Positions 7,800-15,225 of a stretch of 64,000 bases of DNA are shown here, piece by piece. Location of the stretch: positions 620,001 to 684,000 of the forward strand of contig OZ245405.1 of the NCBI GenBank assembly GCA_965226695.1, given 5' to 3'. The translations under genes and the position numbers were made by a program. The stretch comes from CATOSD01 sp965226695 (GTDB lineage Bacteria > Chloroflexota > Dehalococcoidia > Lucifugimonadales > CATOSD01). Under the pieces are notes generated by a model. The model ran no database searches and was not told the origin of the DNA. It saw only the letters and a list, made by a program, of their open reading frames with translations. The stretch's first letter is position 1, and every line of letters starts with the position of its first letter.

Positions 7800-8681
7800 C
7801 TAGAACGAATCATCTCGGCATCCTCGAATCATGGGGACGTGGTCCTTGACCCGTTTTGTGGTTGTGCCACGACGATGGAGGCAGCCCACAAGCTAGGCCG
7901 CCAGTGGATTGGCATAGACATAGCCATTCACGCGATAAAGCGCGTGGCGCGTATTCGACTTGCAGAACGCTTGGGGTTGGTTGAGGGCCAAGACTTTGTC
8001 GTTGAGGGTGTTCCTCGAACTGTAGAGGGGGCACGTGACCTTTGGGAACGTGACAAGTACCACTTCCAGAAGTGGGCCGTTGAACAGGTTGAAGGCTTTG
8101 TCACTACTAAGCGTTCAGCCGATGGCGGCATTGATGGGCGTGTGTATTTCGCGGTTCCCGATGCGCAGGAACTCCAGAGCATGGTCGTAGAGGTCAAGGG
8201 CGGCAAGAACGTTGGGATAGGTGTGATACGCGAGTTGAAGGGCGTGCTGGACTACGACACGGCGCTTGTGGCGGGGCTGATTGTCCTGGAACCTCTGGGG
8301 AATGTGAAAGCGCGCAACTTCGCAAAATTCATGGGGGAAGCCGGGACATTTACGATTCTTGGCATCGAGTACCCAAGACTACAGATTCTCACGGTCGAAG
8401 AGATACTGGAAGGCAAGCGGTTTCAAACGCCGACAGTGCAAGGCCGACACGAACTGGAACCTAGGTTGCCCGGCATTCCCGCCGTTGGTGTTTGAGCCTC
8501 TAACTACTTATTTTGAATATGAAAAGACCACAGTCTCTGCATTCTATCATCTTGACGCCTCTCTCTGACAAAACGTCTGTTCGGTGACGATAGCACGGTA
8601 CGAGCATGAGGTAGCGGCCTTATGGACGACGGAGGGCTAAAATGACAATGAACCTAGGTGGAGAGCTCGAGGGAGCAGCGA

Positions 8682-9374
8682 ATGAATAGCGTCGGAAACA
8701 GGGATTACTGGCCTGAGGAATGGCCGGATTGGCCAGAAGACTCCAGGGCACGGAAAGCGGTACAGAGCTCATATGATCTTGGTCTGTTGATCCTGAACGC
8801 CCCAGCTCCTCTTCGAAAATCTCGCTTGGAACAGGCAGAAGAAAGAGCCCAGGACTTCCTGGCTCAGTTGGGAGACAGAGAACAGGAACGGGCCAAGAGC
8901 TTGGTCGCTCTTTGGGAACGAAACGCATTGATACGGCAGGACATACGTTACGAGGAAAAGAAGAAGGGCATAGATGCGGTTGATCACTTGTTGACCTTAT
9001 GGGACTCTGCAGAAGGTCAGATGCGCGGGGCGAAAGAAGAGGCGTCGCAGCTTGGGCTTGCTGGCTACGAGCACTTCAGAAGTTGTGAGGACCGTTTCTA
9101 CATTCTGCAGGAAGAGAAGGACGAGTTCGGGCGATTTCACAACTATCCTGACTATAGCAAGTTGCGAGAACAATGGTACGCCCGCGAGCCGATTACGGAA
9201 CCGCTGCCCTGGCCTTGGGGAAACATGCTGTCTCTTTGCAAGCGATTCGAAGCTCGGGGAAACAAGACCACGGAGTGGTCGACAGGACTGAAGCTCACGA
9301 TCGCTGCCATCGTCCTCACCACCGTGTTCGGGGTAGCTGGAATCGTGACAACTGCAATTATGGACAGATTCTAG
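8682..9374 (+). CDS. Unknown protein with C-terminal membrane anchor
   Basis: 230 residues. GAGGGAG sits 6 bases before the ATG at 8682, which is preferred to the GTG at 8658. The first 200 residues are charged and helical (many E, K, R, with likely coiled coils around 45-100). One hydrophobic segment, LTIAAIVLTTVFGVAGIVTT, ends the protein, so it is a tail-anchored membrane protein facing the cytoplasm. It shares the accessory island with the disrupted methylase; base composition is lower in GC than the flanking core genes. Not recognised; a defence-related role is only guilt by association. Confidence 0.6.
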   Translation: MNSVGNRDYWPEEWPDWPEDSRARKAVQSSYDLGLLILNAPAPLRKSRLEQAEERAQDFLAQLGDREQERAKSLVALWERNALIRQDIRYEEKKKGIDAVDHLLTLWDSAEGQMRGAKEEASQLGLAGYEHFRSCEDRFYILQEEKDEFGRFHNYPDYSKLREQWYAREPITEPLPWPWGNMLSLCKRFEARGNKTTEWSTGLKLTIAAIVLTTVFGVAGIVTTAIMDRF

Positions 9375-9814
9375 CTACCAGAACGAAAGAGGGGCTTCGC
9401 TCGCCACACGAATGACTACGCTGGATTCTGAGTATGGAAAATGAATCTCCAACGTGATCTCGTTGTCATCAATCTCTCGTCCGCCCTAGGTTTGTCGAAG
9501 GGCCGTCCATGGTTTGACAAGCTTACCCCGAACGGACTACCCCAATGAGACTCAAAATGAAAAGACCCTGCCTTATGAAGCAGGGCAATCGCATACTACT
9601 CCACAGTCGTTAGCACTGACACGAATCAGGTATGTTTTTTCGCGTCTATGAGCCAATTTAGGGGACTTACATGGCCCAAGCGGTACTCGATTGCGCTGTT
9701 TCGGGGCAGATTTTGAGCCTTCAGATGTGAGGGCACGCCTGATTTGGGGCCGAGAAATTAGTATGCGATAGCCGTGCCTTATGAAGTCTCGCGGCGGCTA
9801 GGCAAAATGGCCTG
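9375..9814. other. Intergenic 440 bp
   Basis: No gene is seen. It contains a segment resembling the widespread TTCGACAAGCTCA-type intergenic repeat (about 9490-9540), a hairpin at 9566-9585, and an AT-richer stretch before the second leader copy. Confidence 0.55.
9566..9585 (-). terminator. Hairpin with T-rich tail on the minus strand
   Basis: CCCTGC-N8-GCAGGG. Read on the minus strand it is followed by TCTTTTCATTTT, as in an intrinsic terminator, but no minus-strand gene ends here. It may be left over from a deleted gene. Confidence 0.35.
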
Positions 9815-9909
9815 TGGTACAATGGCGCCGGCTTTCTTCACGGCGCGCGCGGTAGCCGCCGGCGTGGCGCATGTGCCGCAGTCAGCCGACGAGTACGGAA
9901 GGTGTTTTC
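9815..9909 (+). promoter_or_regulatory. Leader copy 2: extended -10 promoter and structured 5' UTR
   Basis: TG-G-TACAAT (9815-9823) is a good extended -10. The 80-base leader before the enoyl-CoA hydratase ATG (9910) aligns with 5844-5937. Its hairpin GCGG-TAG-CCGC (9849-9859) covaries with copy 1. The two copies lie 3.97 kb apart and bracket the island. Confidence 0.55.
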
Positions 9910-10761
9910 ATGGCCTACGACTTCATCGAGTACGAACCCTCCGACGGCATCGGCCGCATAACGCTCGACCGGCCCGAAAAGCTGAACGCCCTCAGCCAGC
10001 AGCTTCAGGACGAGCTGATCGAGTGCGCCCTGCGGGCCGACGACGATCCTGATATCCGCGTGCTGACGCTTCGGGCGAACGGCAGGGCGTTCAGCGCCGG
10101 CTACGACATCACGCCGGGGGCGCCCAGCACGCCCGAAGAGGCCGAGAGGGCGCGCGAGCGGCGTGAGAATATCCGCTGGGACATGCACAGGATGAAGCAG
10201 ACGCCGGCCCGCTGGTCCACGCTGCTGAACCTGAGCAAGCCCATCATCGCCGGGGTGCACGGCTACTGCCTCGCGGGCGGCACGGACCTGGCGATGCACT
10301 GCGACATCGTGATCGCGGCCGACGACGCGCAGATAGGCTTTCCTCCCGTTCGCTCCATGGGCGGCCCGCCGACGCACATGTGGACGTATATGGTGGGTCC
10401 GCAGTGGGCCAAGTGGTTCCTGCTCACCGGCGAGTCGGTGTCCGGGGCCAAGGCCGCCGAGCTCGGCTTCGCCCTCAAGTCGGTGCCGCGTGACGAGCTG
10501 GACGCCGAGGTGGACGCGCTGGCGGGGACGATGGCCAAGATCCCGTGGGAGCTGCTCGCCGCGAACAAGAGCATCGTCAACAGGGCTATGGAGTTGATGG
10601 GGCGCAACACCTTGCAGTTCCTCGCGGCGGAGACCGACGCCGTGGCCCACCAGGCGCCCATAGTGAAGGAGTTCACGCGCCGCTCGCACACGGAGGGCCT
10701 GAAGTCCGCGCTCGACTGGCGCGATCGCCCCTTCCGCGACTACCGGGGCCGGGAAGGGTAG
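9910..10761 (+). CDS. Enoyl-CoA hydratase/isomerase family protein
   Basis: 283 residues. The crotonase signature is clear: IGRITLDRPEKLNALS near the start, oxyanion-hole segments GRAFSAGYDI and GVHGYCLAGGTDLAMHCDIV (about residues 115-135), and IGFPPVRSMGG. Crotonases hydrate or isomerise acyl-CoA thioesters. The C-terminus carries an extra segment rich in R and D (WRDRPFRDYRGREG) as in hydratases near acyl-CoA dehydrogenases. The start ATG at 9910 matches the end of the leader. The true substrate is unknown. Confidence 0.92.
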   Translation: MAYDFIEYEPSDGIGRITLDRPEKLNALSQQLQDELIECALRADDDPDIRVLTLRANGRAFSAGYDITPGAPSTPEEAERARERRENIRWDMHRMKQTPARWSTLLNLSKPIIAGVHGYCLAGGTDLAMHCDIVIAADDAQIGFPPVRSMGGPPTHMWTYMVGPQWAKWFLLTGESVSGAKAAELGFALKSVPRDELDAEVDALAGTMAKIPWELLAANKSIVNRAMELMGRNTLQFLAAETDAVAHQAPIVKEFTRRSHTEGLKSALDWRDRPFRDYRGREG

Positions 10762-10785
10762 CCCCCGAAAACGCAGGAGCAGCAG

Positions 10786-11535
10786 TTGGCAACCCTACGG
10801 CAAGCTCAGGGCAAGCTCCTAACGCTGCAAGTCAGCCGAACGCCACCCACGGCAGCCGGCGACCGCTGGCAGACCTTTGACGTCCCGTTCGCGGGCCAGA
10901 GCATGAGCCTGCTCGACGGCCTCATCTGGATACAGCGCAACTCCGACCCCACGCTGGCGTTTCGCTGCGCCTGCCGTGTGGGCATGTGCGGCACCTGCGG
11001 CGTGGTGGTGAACGGCAGGGAGGGCCTGGCGTGCCGGACGATGGCGCGGGACCTGCTGGACGGCAGGGCGCGCGTGGAGCCGATGCGGCACATGCCCGTG
11101 GTGCGGGACCTGGTGACCGACGGGTCCGCCTTCTATGCCAAGCTGCGCCAGGTCACGCCCAGAGCGCCCGACCAGTCTGACGGCGCCCGGCTGGCCATCG
11201 TCGATCCGGACACGCCCGAGCATAAGGCGGTCGACCTGCAGCGCGAGTGCATCTACTGCGGGCTGTGCTACTCGGCCTGCACGGTGGCGGGCCTCGACGA
11301 GGACTTTCTCGGCCCGGCGGCGCTCAACCGCGCCTTTCTCGCCATCCTCGACGAACGGAGCGTGTCCGCCGACGAGACGCTCGACGCGGTGGCCAACGAA
11401 AGCGGCCTGTGGCGCTGCCACACTATGTTCGAGTGCGCGGCTGTGTGTCCCAAGGGCATTTCGCCTACGCTTGCCATCCAGCAGCTCAAGCGGCGCGCGA
11501 TCGGGCGGAAGTTCAAGCGGCTGTTTGGGAAGTGA
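10786..11535 (+). CDS. sdhB: Succinate dehydrogenase/fumarate reductase iron-sulfur subunit
   Basis: 249 residues from a TTG at 10786 (AGGAGC upstream). The 2Fe-2S ligands lie in FRCACRVGMCGTCGVVVNG and EGLACRT. The C-terminal ferredoxin-like part has CIYCGLCYSAC and CHTMFECAAVCPKG for the 4Fe-4S and 3Fe-4S centres. The subunit passes electrons between the flavoprotein and a quinone. No membrane anchor gene is seen nearby. The first 15 residues (MATLRQAQGKLLTLQ) read through a CAAGCTCAGGGCAAGCTC repeat, suggesting a REP-like insertion into the 5' end. Confidence 0.93.
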   Translation: MATLRQAQGKLLTLQVSRTPPTAAGDRWQTFDVPFAGQSMSLLDGLIWIQRNSDPTLAFRCACRVGMCGTCGVVVNGREGLACRTMARDLLDGRARVEPMRHMPVVRDLVTDGSAFYAKLRQVTPRAPDQSDGARLAIVDPDTPEHKAVDLQRECIYCGLCYSACTVAGLDEDFLGPAALNRAFLAILDERSVSADETLDAVANESGLWRCHTMFECAAVCPKGISPTLAIQQLKRRAIGRKFKRLFGK

Positions 11536-11538
11536 AGC

Positions 11539-11736
11539 ATGGCTGAAGCATATACCCGGTGGGACGTTACGGAGTATCTTCAGTCCGTAAAGGACATTCG
11601 GCTTTACCTGGAAGGATGTGCGGAAGAGGATCCCGGTGATGGCAGCTTGATTCGTGCCGCACTTGAAAACCTCGCCGAGGGTCGAAACCTACACCGCATA
11701 ACACGCCAGATTGTCAAGTGCGGAAAAGGACTGTAA
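11539..11736 (+). CDS. Truncated addiction-module antidote (HI1420-type)
   Basis: 65 residues. TRWDVTEYLQSVKDIRLYLE and EEDPGDGSLIRAALENLAEG match the conserved start of the HI1420-family antitoxins, whose usual continuation is a helix-turn-helix (ARGMTQIAREAGLSREGLY). Here the protein ends ITRQIVKCGKGL, so the second half of the DNA-binding domain is lost, and no RelE-like toxin is adjacent. It sits 3 bases after sdhB and 9 bases before sdhA, an odd place for a toxin-antitoxin relic. Confidence 0.65.
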   Translation: MAEAYTRWDVTEYLQSVKDIRLYLEGCAEEDPGDGSLIRAALENLAEGRNLHRITRQIVKCGKGL

Positions 11737-11745
11737 CTGAGGGCG

Positions 11746-13440
11746 ATGTACGACGAGTTGGACCTGGACGTGCTGATAATCGGCGGCGGCGGCGCCGGCC
11801 TGATGGCCGCGTTGCACGTGCTGGCGCGCGACCCGCGGCTCAGGGTGGGTGTGGCGGCCAAGGGGCTGCTTGGGCAGAGCGGCTGCACCCGCATGGTGCA
11901 GGGCGGCTACAACGCCGTGCTCAGTGAGGGTGACTCCATTGAGATGCACTTCGCCGATACTATACGCGGCGGTGGGTTTCTCAACGATCAGGAACTTGCG
12001 TGGACGCTGGTCAACCGCGCGCCCCAAACCATTGCCGAGCTCGAAAGCTACGGCTGCCTGTTCGACCGGGGCCCGGACGGCCGCATCTACCAGAAGGCGT
12101 TCGCCGGGCAGTCGTTCGACCGCACCGTTCACAAGGGCGACCTGACGGGCATAGAGATCATGTCGCGGCTCAAGGATGCCGTGCTGTCGACGTCCGCGCT
12201 CCTGCTGGACGAGCACCGCGCCGTCGCGCTGCTGGGCGACCATGGCTCCGACGTGTCGGGCGTGCTGCTGCTGGACGTGCGCTCGGGCCGGTTCGCGGCG
12301 GTGTCTGCAAAAGCCACGCTGATGGCGGCCGGCGGCGGCGCGCGCATGTACCGCATCGCTGCGCCTTCGCTGGAGAAGGCGGGCGACGGCATGGCGCTGA
12401 GCTACGGCGCGGGCTGCGTGATGCAGGACATGGAGATGTACCAGTTCCATCCCACGGGCCTGGTGGCGGGCAGCTCGGTGCTCACCGGCGCGGTGCTGGA
12501 GGAGGGCCTGCGCGGCGCGGGAGGCCACATGCGCAACGCTCAGGGCGAGCGGTTCATGGAGCGCTACGATCCCGAGCGCATGGAGCGGTCCACGCGCGAC
12601 CTGGTGTCCAGGGCCGCCTACATGGAGATCCAGGCCGGACGCGGCACCGCCGACGGCGCGGTGCTGCTGGACGTGTCGCATCTTGGCGCGGAGTTCGTTG
12701 AGGCGACCTTCCCGGGCATGGCCGACCGCTGCCGTGAGGTGGGCTACGATCTGGCGAGGGAGCCGGTTCGGGTGTCGCCGACGGCGCACTTCCACATGGG
12801 CGGCGCGCGCATCGACTCCGATTGCCGGACCAACCTGGAGGGGCTGTTCGTGAGCGGCGAGGACGCGGGCGGCGTTCACGGCGCTAACAGGCTGGGTGGT
12901 AACGGCGTCGCGGAGTCCACAGTGTTCGGCGCTATCGCGGGCGACGCGATGGCAGGCTACGTTGCCGAACGCGCCCAGCCTTCGATCTCGCGGAGCCAGG
13001 TCGACGAGGCCATCGCCGAGCTGCTCGCACCGATGCGCACGGAGGGCGGCGAGAATGTGTTCGCGATACGCTCGGAGATCGAGGACCTGATGTGGGAGAA
13101 GGCGGGGCTGGTGCGCGACGAGCGGGGGCTGTCCGAGGCGATGGCGGGTCTGGACGCGCTGGCGGAGCGCCACGCCCGCGCGCCGGTGCCGCCGCTGCGG
13201 GAGTTCAACCCGGCCTGGCAGGAGTGGATGAACGTGCGCAGCATCCTGACCGTGGCGCGGCTCACGTGCCTGAGCGCGCTGGCCCGCACCGAGTCTCGCG
13301 GCTCACACTACCGCAGCGACCACCCGCGCCCCAACGACGAGGAGTGGGTGCGCAATCTGCTGATGCGCGCCGAGCCGGACGGCAGCGCTCGCATGTGGGA
13401 CCAGGAGGTGCGCTTCACGCGCATGAGGCCGGGGGAGTAG
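11746..13440 (+). CDS. sdhA: Succinate dehydrogenase/fumarate reductase flavoprotein subunit
   Basis: 564 residues. The FAD dinucleotide fold VLIIGGGGAGLMAALHVLA is at the N-terminus. GQSGCTRMVQGGYNAVL is the flavin-linking region, YQFHPTGLV and the substrate site SPTAHFHMGGARID follow, and GANRLGGNGVAESTVFG closes the FAD site. The C-terminal helical domain ends REVRF-type as in SdhA/FrdA. It follows the iron-sulfur subunit. Covalent FAD linkage cannot be judged with certainty because the region reads GCTRM rather than the classical SHT motif. Whether it works as fumarate reductase or dehydrogenase is undetermined. Confidence 0.92.
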   Translation: MYDELDLDVLIIGGGGAGLMAALHVLARDPRLRVGVAAKGLLGQSGCTRMVQGGYNAVLSEGDSIEMHFADTIRGGGFLNDQELAWTLVNRAPQTIAELESYGCLFDRGPDGRIYQKAFAGQSFDRTVHKGDLTGIEIMSRLKDAVLSTSALLLDEHRAVALLGDHGSDVSGVLLLDVRSGRFAAVSAKATLMAAGGGARMYRIAAPSLEKAGDGMALSYGAGCVMQDMEMYQFHPTGLVAGSSVLTGAVLEEGLRGAGGHMRNAQGERFMERYDPERMERSTRDLVSRAAYMEIQAGRGTADGAVLLDVSHLGAEFVEATFPGMADRCREVGYDLAREPVRVSPTAHFHMGGARIDSDCRTNLEGLFVSGEDAGGVHGANRLGGNGVAESTVFGAIAGDAMAGYVAERAQPSISRSQVDEAIAELLAPMRTEGGENVFAIRSEIEDLMWEKAGLVRDERGLSEAMAGLDALAERHARAPVPPLREFNPAWQEWMNVRSILTVARLTCLSALARTESRGSHYRSDHPRPNDEEWVRNLLMRAEPDGSARMWDQEVRFTRMRPGE

Positions 13441-13521
13441 GTGGACCGACGATCGGCGGAAGCCTGGTAGCCGCCATGCGGCGGCTACCGTCTGCGACGA
13501 CGCCTGGTGATGGCACCTACA

Positions 13522-13541
13522 GGGCGGTTCGCGAACCGCCC
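13522..13541. repeat. Palindromic repeat GGGCGGTTC-GC-GAACCGCCC
   Basis: Perfect 9-bp palindrome followed by TTAC. Relatives lie at 18414, 22284, 24484 and 62722. It also sits where a terminator shared by sdhA and higA would be. Confidence 0.75.
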
Positions 13542-13871
13542 TTACGACAGACCTCCAACAGCTCGTATTTGCTCTCGTGGTTGCACTCGCTCTTCAATGT
13601 GCTTCCACGATTCTAACTCGGCCACGCGCAGTTCGAAAGCCTGCTGAAGGTTCAGCCACAGTTGGGGTGTGGTTCCGAAGTAGCGGGAAAGGCGCAGAGC
13701 CGTATCGGCCGTGATCCCGCGCTGCCCATTCAGGATTGCGGTGACTCGATTAGTGGGCACGTCCAGGGCCTTGGCCAGCGCGTTCGCCGATAGTCCAAGC
13801 TCCTGGAGCTCGTCGCCGAGTATCTCTCCGGGGTGCACCGGCCTCATTCCGTTGCCTGCGCTCATGCTCAA
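13542..13871 (-). CDS. higA: HigA-family antitoxin
   Basis: 109 residues. MRPVHPGEILGDELQELGLS then NALAKALDVPTNRVTAILNG is the characteristic XRE helix-turn-helix of the HigA/VapI family. GITADTALRLSRYFGTTPQLWLNLQ follows. It is 8 bases after the toxin gene on the same strand; toxin first is the usual higBA order. It should bind the operator upstream of higB and neutralise HigB. Confidence 0.95.
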   Translation of the reverse strand: MSMSAGNGMRPVHPGEILGDELQELGLSANALAKALDVPTNRVTAILNGQRGITADTALRLSRYFGTTPQLWLNLQQAFELRVAELESWKHIEERVQPREQIRAVGGLS

Positions 13872-13879
13872 ACTCCCCG

Positions 13880-14158
13880 CTAATGGTAATCAACGACTTC
13901 CACGTCGTACGGCCCGTCATCTTCCCATCGGAAGCATATCCGCCACTGGCGATTGACTCGGATGCTGAACTGGCCCGCCCGGCCACCGGACAGGGCCTCA
14001 AGCCTGTTGCTGGGCAAAGCAGCCAGATCTTGTAAGGACGCCGCGCTGTCCAATACCATGAGCCGGCGCGTAACTTGATCTGCAAATTCCTGGAAAGCCC
14101 GCACCAACTGGCCCTCAAAGAACCGCTCGGTCCTCCTATCCCTGAAGCTTCGTATCAA
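13880..14158 (-). CDS. higB: HigB/RelE-type mRNA interferase toxin
   Basis: 92 residues from a TTG at 14158. MIRSFRDRRTERFFEGQLVR, LSGGRAGQFSIRVNRQWRIC and WEDDGPYDVEVVDYH are typical of HigB, a RelE-fold ribosome-dependent mRNase. The Arg-rich catalytic surface (R in RVNRQWRICF) and C-terminal DYH are present, so it is probably active. Confidence 0.95.
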   Translation of the reverse strand: MIRSFRDRRTERFFEGQLVRAFQEFADQVTRRLMVLDSAASLQDLAALPSNRLEALSGGRAGQFSIRVNRQWRICFRWEDDGPYDVEVVDYH

Positions 14159-14167
14159 TGTTACGCC

Positions 14168-14175
14168 TTACGTAA
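14168..14175. promoter_or_regulatory. Palindrome TTACGTAA upstream of higB
   Basis: Perfect 8-base palindrome, with a further TTACG half copy 7 bases away (14161-14165), 10 bases before the higB start. Candidate HigA operator. Confidence 0.4.
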
Positions 14176-14357
14176 TACATACACAAGATGCTAACATACT
14201 GTAGTAGGCCAACCCAAACCAGCCGCTCTCCCGGTTGACGCCCCTAAGCATCTGCCTTTACAATCGGCCATACTTGGCAAATTTTACACTGGGTTTAACT
14301 GTATTCCGCAGGATGGAGAGCGCGGCGTGCCTCTTCCCAAAAGTAAGGAGGTTTTCC

Positions 14358-14945
14358 ATGACACTTACGAAGTACCGGCTCGAAGATTTCATCCACGACA
14401 TGACGGAGCTCGTGGAGAGCCAGCCCGAGCAGGATAAGCTGTTCGACAAGGGCTCGGCCTACCTGGAGCGCCTGATCAACAACGCCGATGGCATTCCCGA
14501 ACACTACCGGACGCCGACTGGAATCGGCCTCAGGCCGAACCACGGCTCCTATCTGCTGCACCACAACCCCGAGAACGGCCTGCTCATCACCACCGTCGTC
14601 TGGGGTCCCGGCGACCACACCGGCCCGCACGACCACAAGACCTGGGGCATGATCGGCGTCATGGGCAACACGCTCACCGAGACCCGATTCCAGCGCAAGG
14701 ACGACCGCTCCCGCTCCGACTTCGCCGTACTCGAGAGGGACAGGGTCACCAACGTCCGGCCGGGCGAGGTGTCGCTGCTCATTCCGGACGTGGACGAGAT
14801 TCACCAGATGGACAACCTGACCGACCGCTCGACGCCCGAGATACACGTCTACGGCGACGACCTGCGGGGGCTGGAGCGCTGCCGTTTCAACCTGGAGACG
14901 GGCGAGATCAAGTCGTTCATGACCACGCGCTACGACAACTGCTAG
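14358..14945 (+). CDS. Cysteine dioxygenase-like thiol dioxygenase
   Basis: 195 residues. AGGAGG is 6 bases before the ATG. A double-stranded beta-helix (cupin) fold carries GPHDHKTWGMIGVMGN, giving two iron-binding His, and a later DEIHQM gives the third. This is the 3-His pattern of cysteine/mercaptopropionate dioxygenases (COG5553-like), which convert a thiol to a sulfinate. It starts a run of sulfur genes (rhodanese, cupin, sulfite oxidase), fitting a role in oxidising cysteine-type thiols. The exact substrate cannot be read from sequence. Confidence 0.85.
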   Translation: MTLTKYRLEDFIHDMTELVESQPEQDKLFDKGSAYLERLINNADGIPEHYRTPTGIGLRPNHGSYLLHHNPENGLLITTVVWGPGDHTGPHDHKTWGMIGVMGNTLTETRFQRKDDRSRSDFAVLERDRVTNVRPGEVSLLIPDVDEIHQMDNLTDRSTPEIHVYGDDLRGLERCRFNLETGEIKSFMTTRYDNC

Positions 14946-15008
14946 GGAGTTTGTCAGCGTACAGGATCTCGGACGTGGGAGGCTCTCAGTGAGAGCGGAT
15001 AGTACCCT

Positions 15009-15173
15009 ATGACGCCGGAACTCATCGCTCGTATGGATCGTCTCGAACAAAGGCTGGACGAACGTCTTGGCCGGGTTGAGGCGCGCCTGTCGTCCATAGA
15101 GCAGCGGGTATCGCGGCTCGAGGGCCTTCTCGACGGTCTGCGGGAAGCGCTGTTCGCGAACGCCTCGGGCTGA
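15009..15173 (+). CDS. Small coiled-coil protein
   Basis: 54 residues, MTPELIARMDRLEQRLDERL followed by heptads (GRVEARLSSIEQRVSRLEGL) and a short tail. The whole protein should form one amphipathic helix pair or an oligomeric coiled coil. It lies 63 bases after the dioxygenase and 52 bases before the rhodanese gene on the same strand. Strong heptad spacing supports a real gene; function unknown. Confidence 0.55.
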   Translation: MTPELIARMDRLEQRLDERLGRVEARLSSIEQRVSRLEGLLDGLREALFANASG

Positions 15174-15225
15174 TCTTCTAGGAGCGTTTGCGCCTGTAGC
15201 TGGAATGGCCGGAGGTGATTGGAAA

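Larger units (their letters stand above)
6012..8495 (+). pseudogene. DNA methyltransferase-nuclease fusion, split by an IS
   Basis: Removing 6988-7799 and one CTAG copy restores one 555-residue frame. The N-terminal half has the amino-methyltransferase motif LIYLDPPFNSNRAYN (about residue 32). The second half has DPFCGCATTMEAAHKLG (about residue 341), the SAM-binding motif I. This order, catalytic motif before SAM motif, marks a beta-class N4-C/N6-A methylase. The C-terminal 170 residues contain GGIDG followed by VVEVKGGKN, a PD-(D/E)xK nuclease pattern (D436, E455, K457) of Mrr type. The intact enzyme could therefore modify and cut alone. Starts at ATG 6012 or 6027. The junction reads ALLERI after excision, so disruption is recent. 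Confidence 0.85.
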
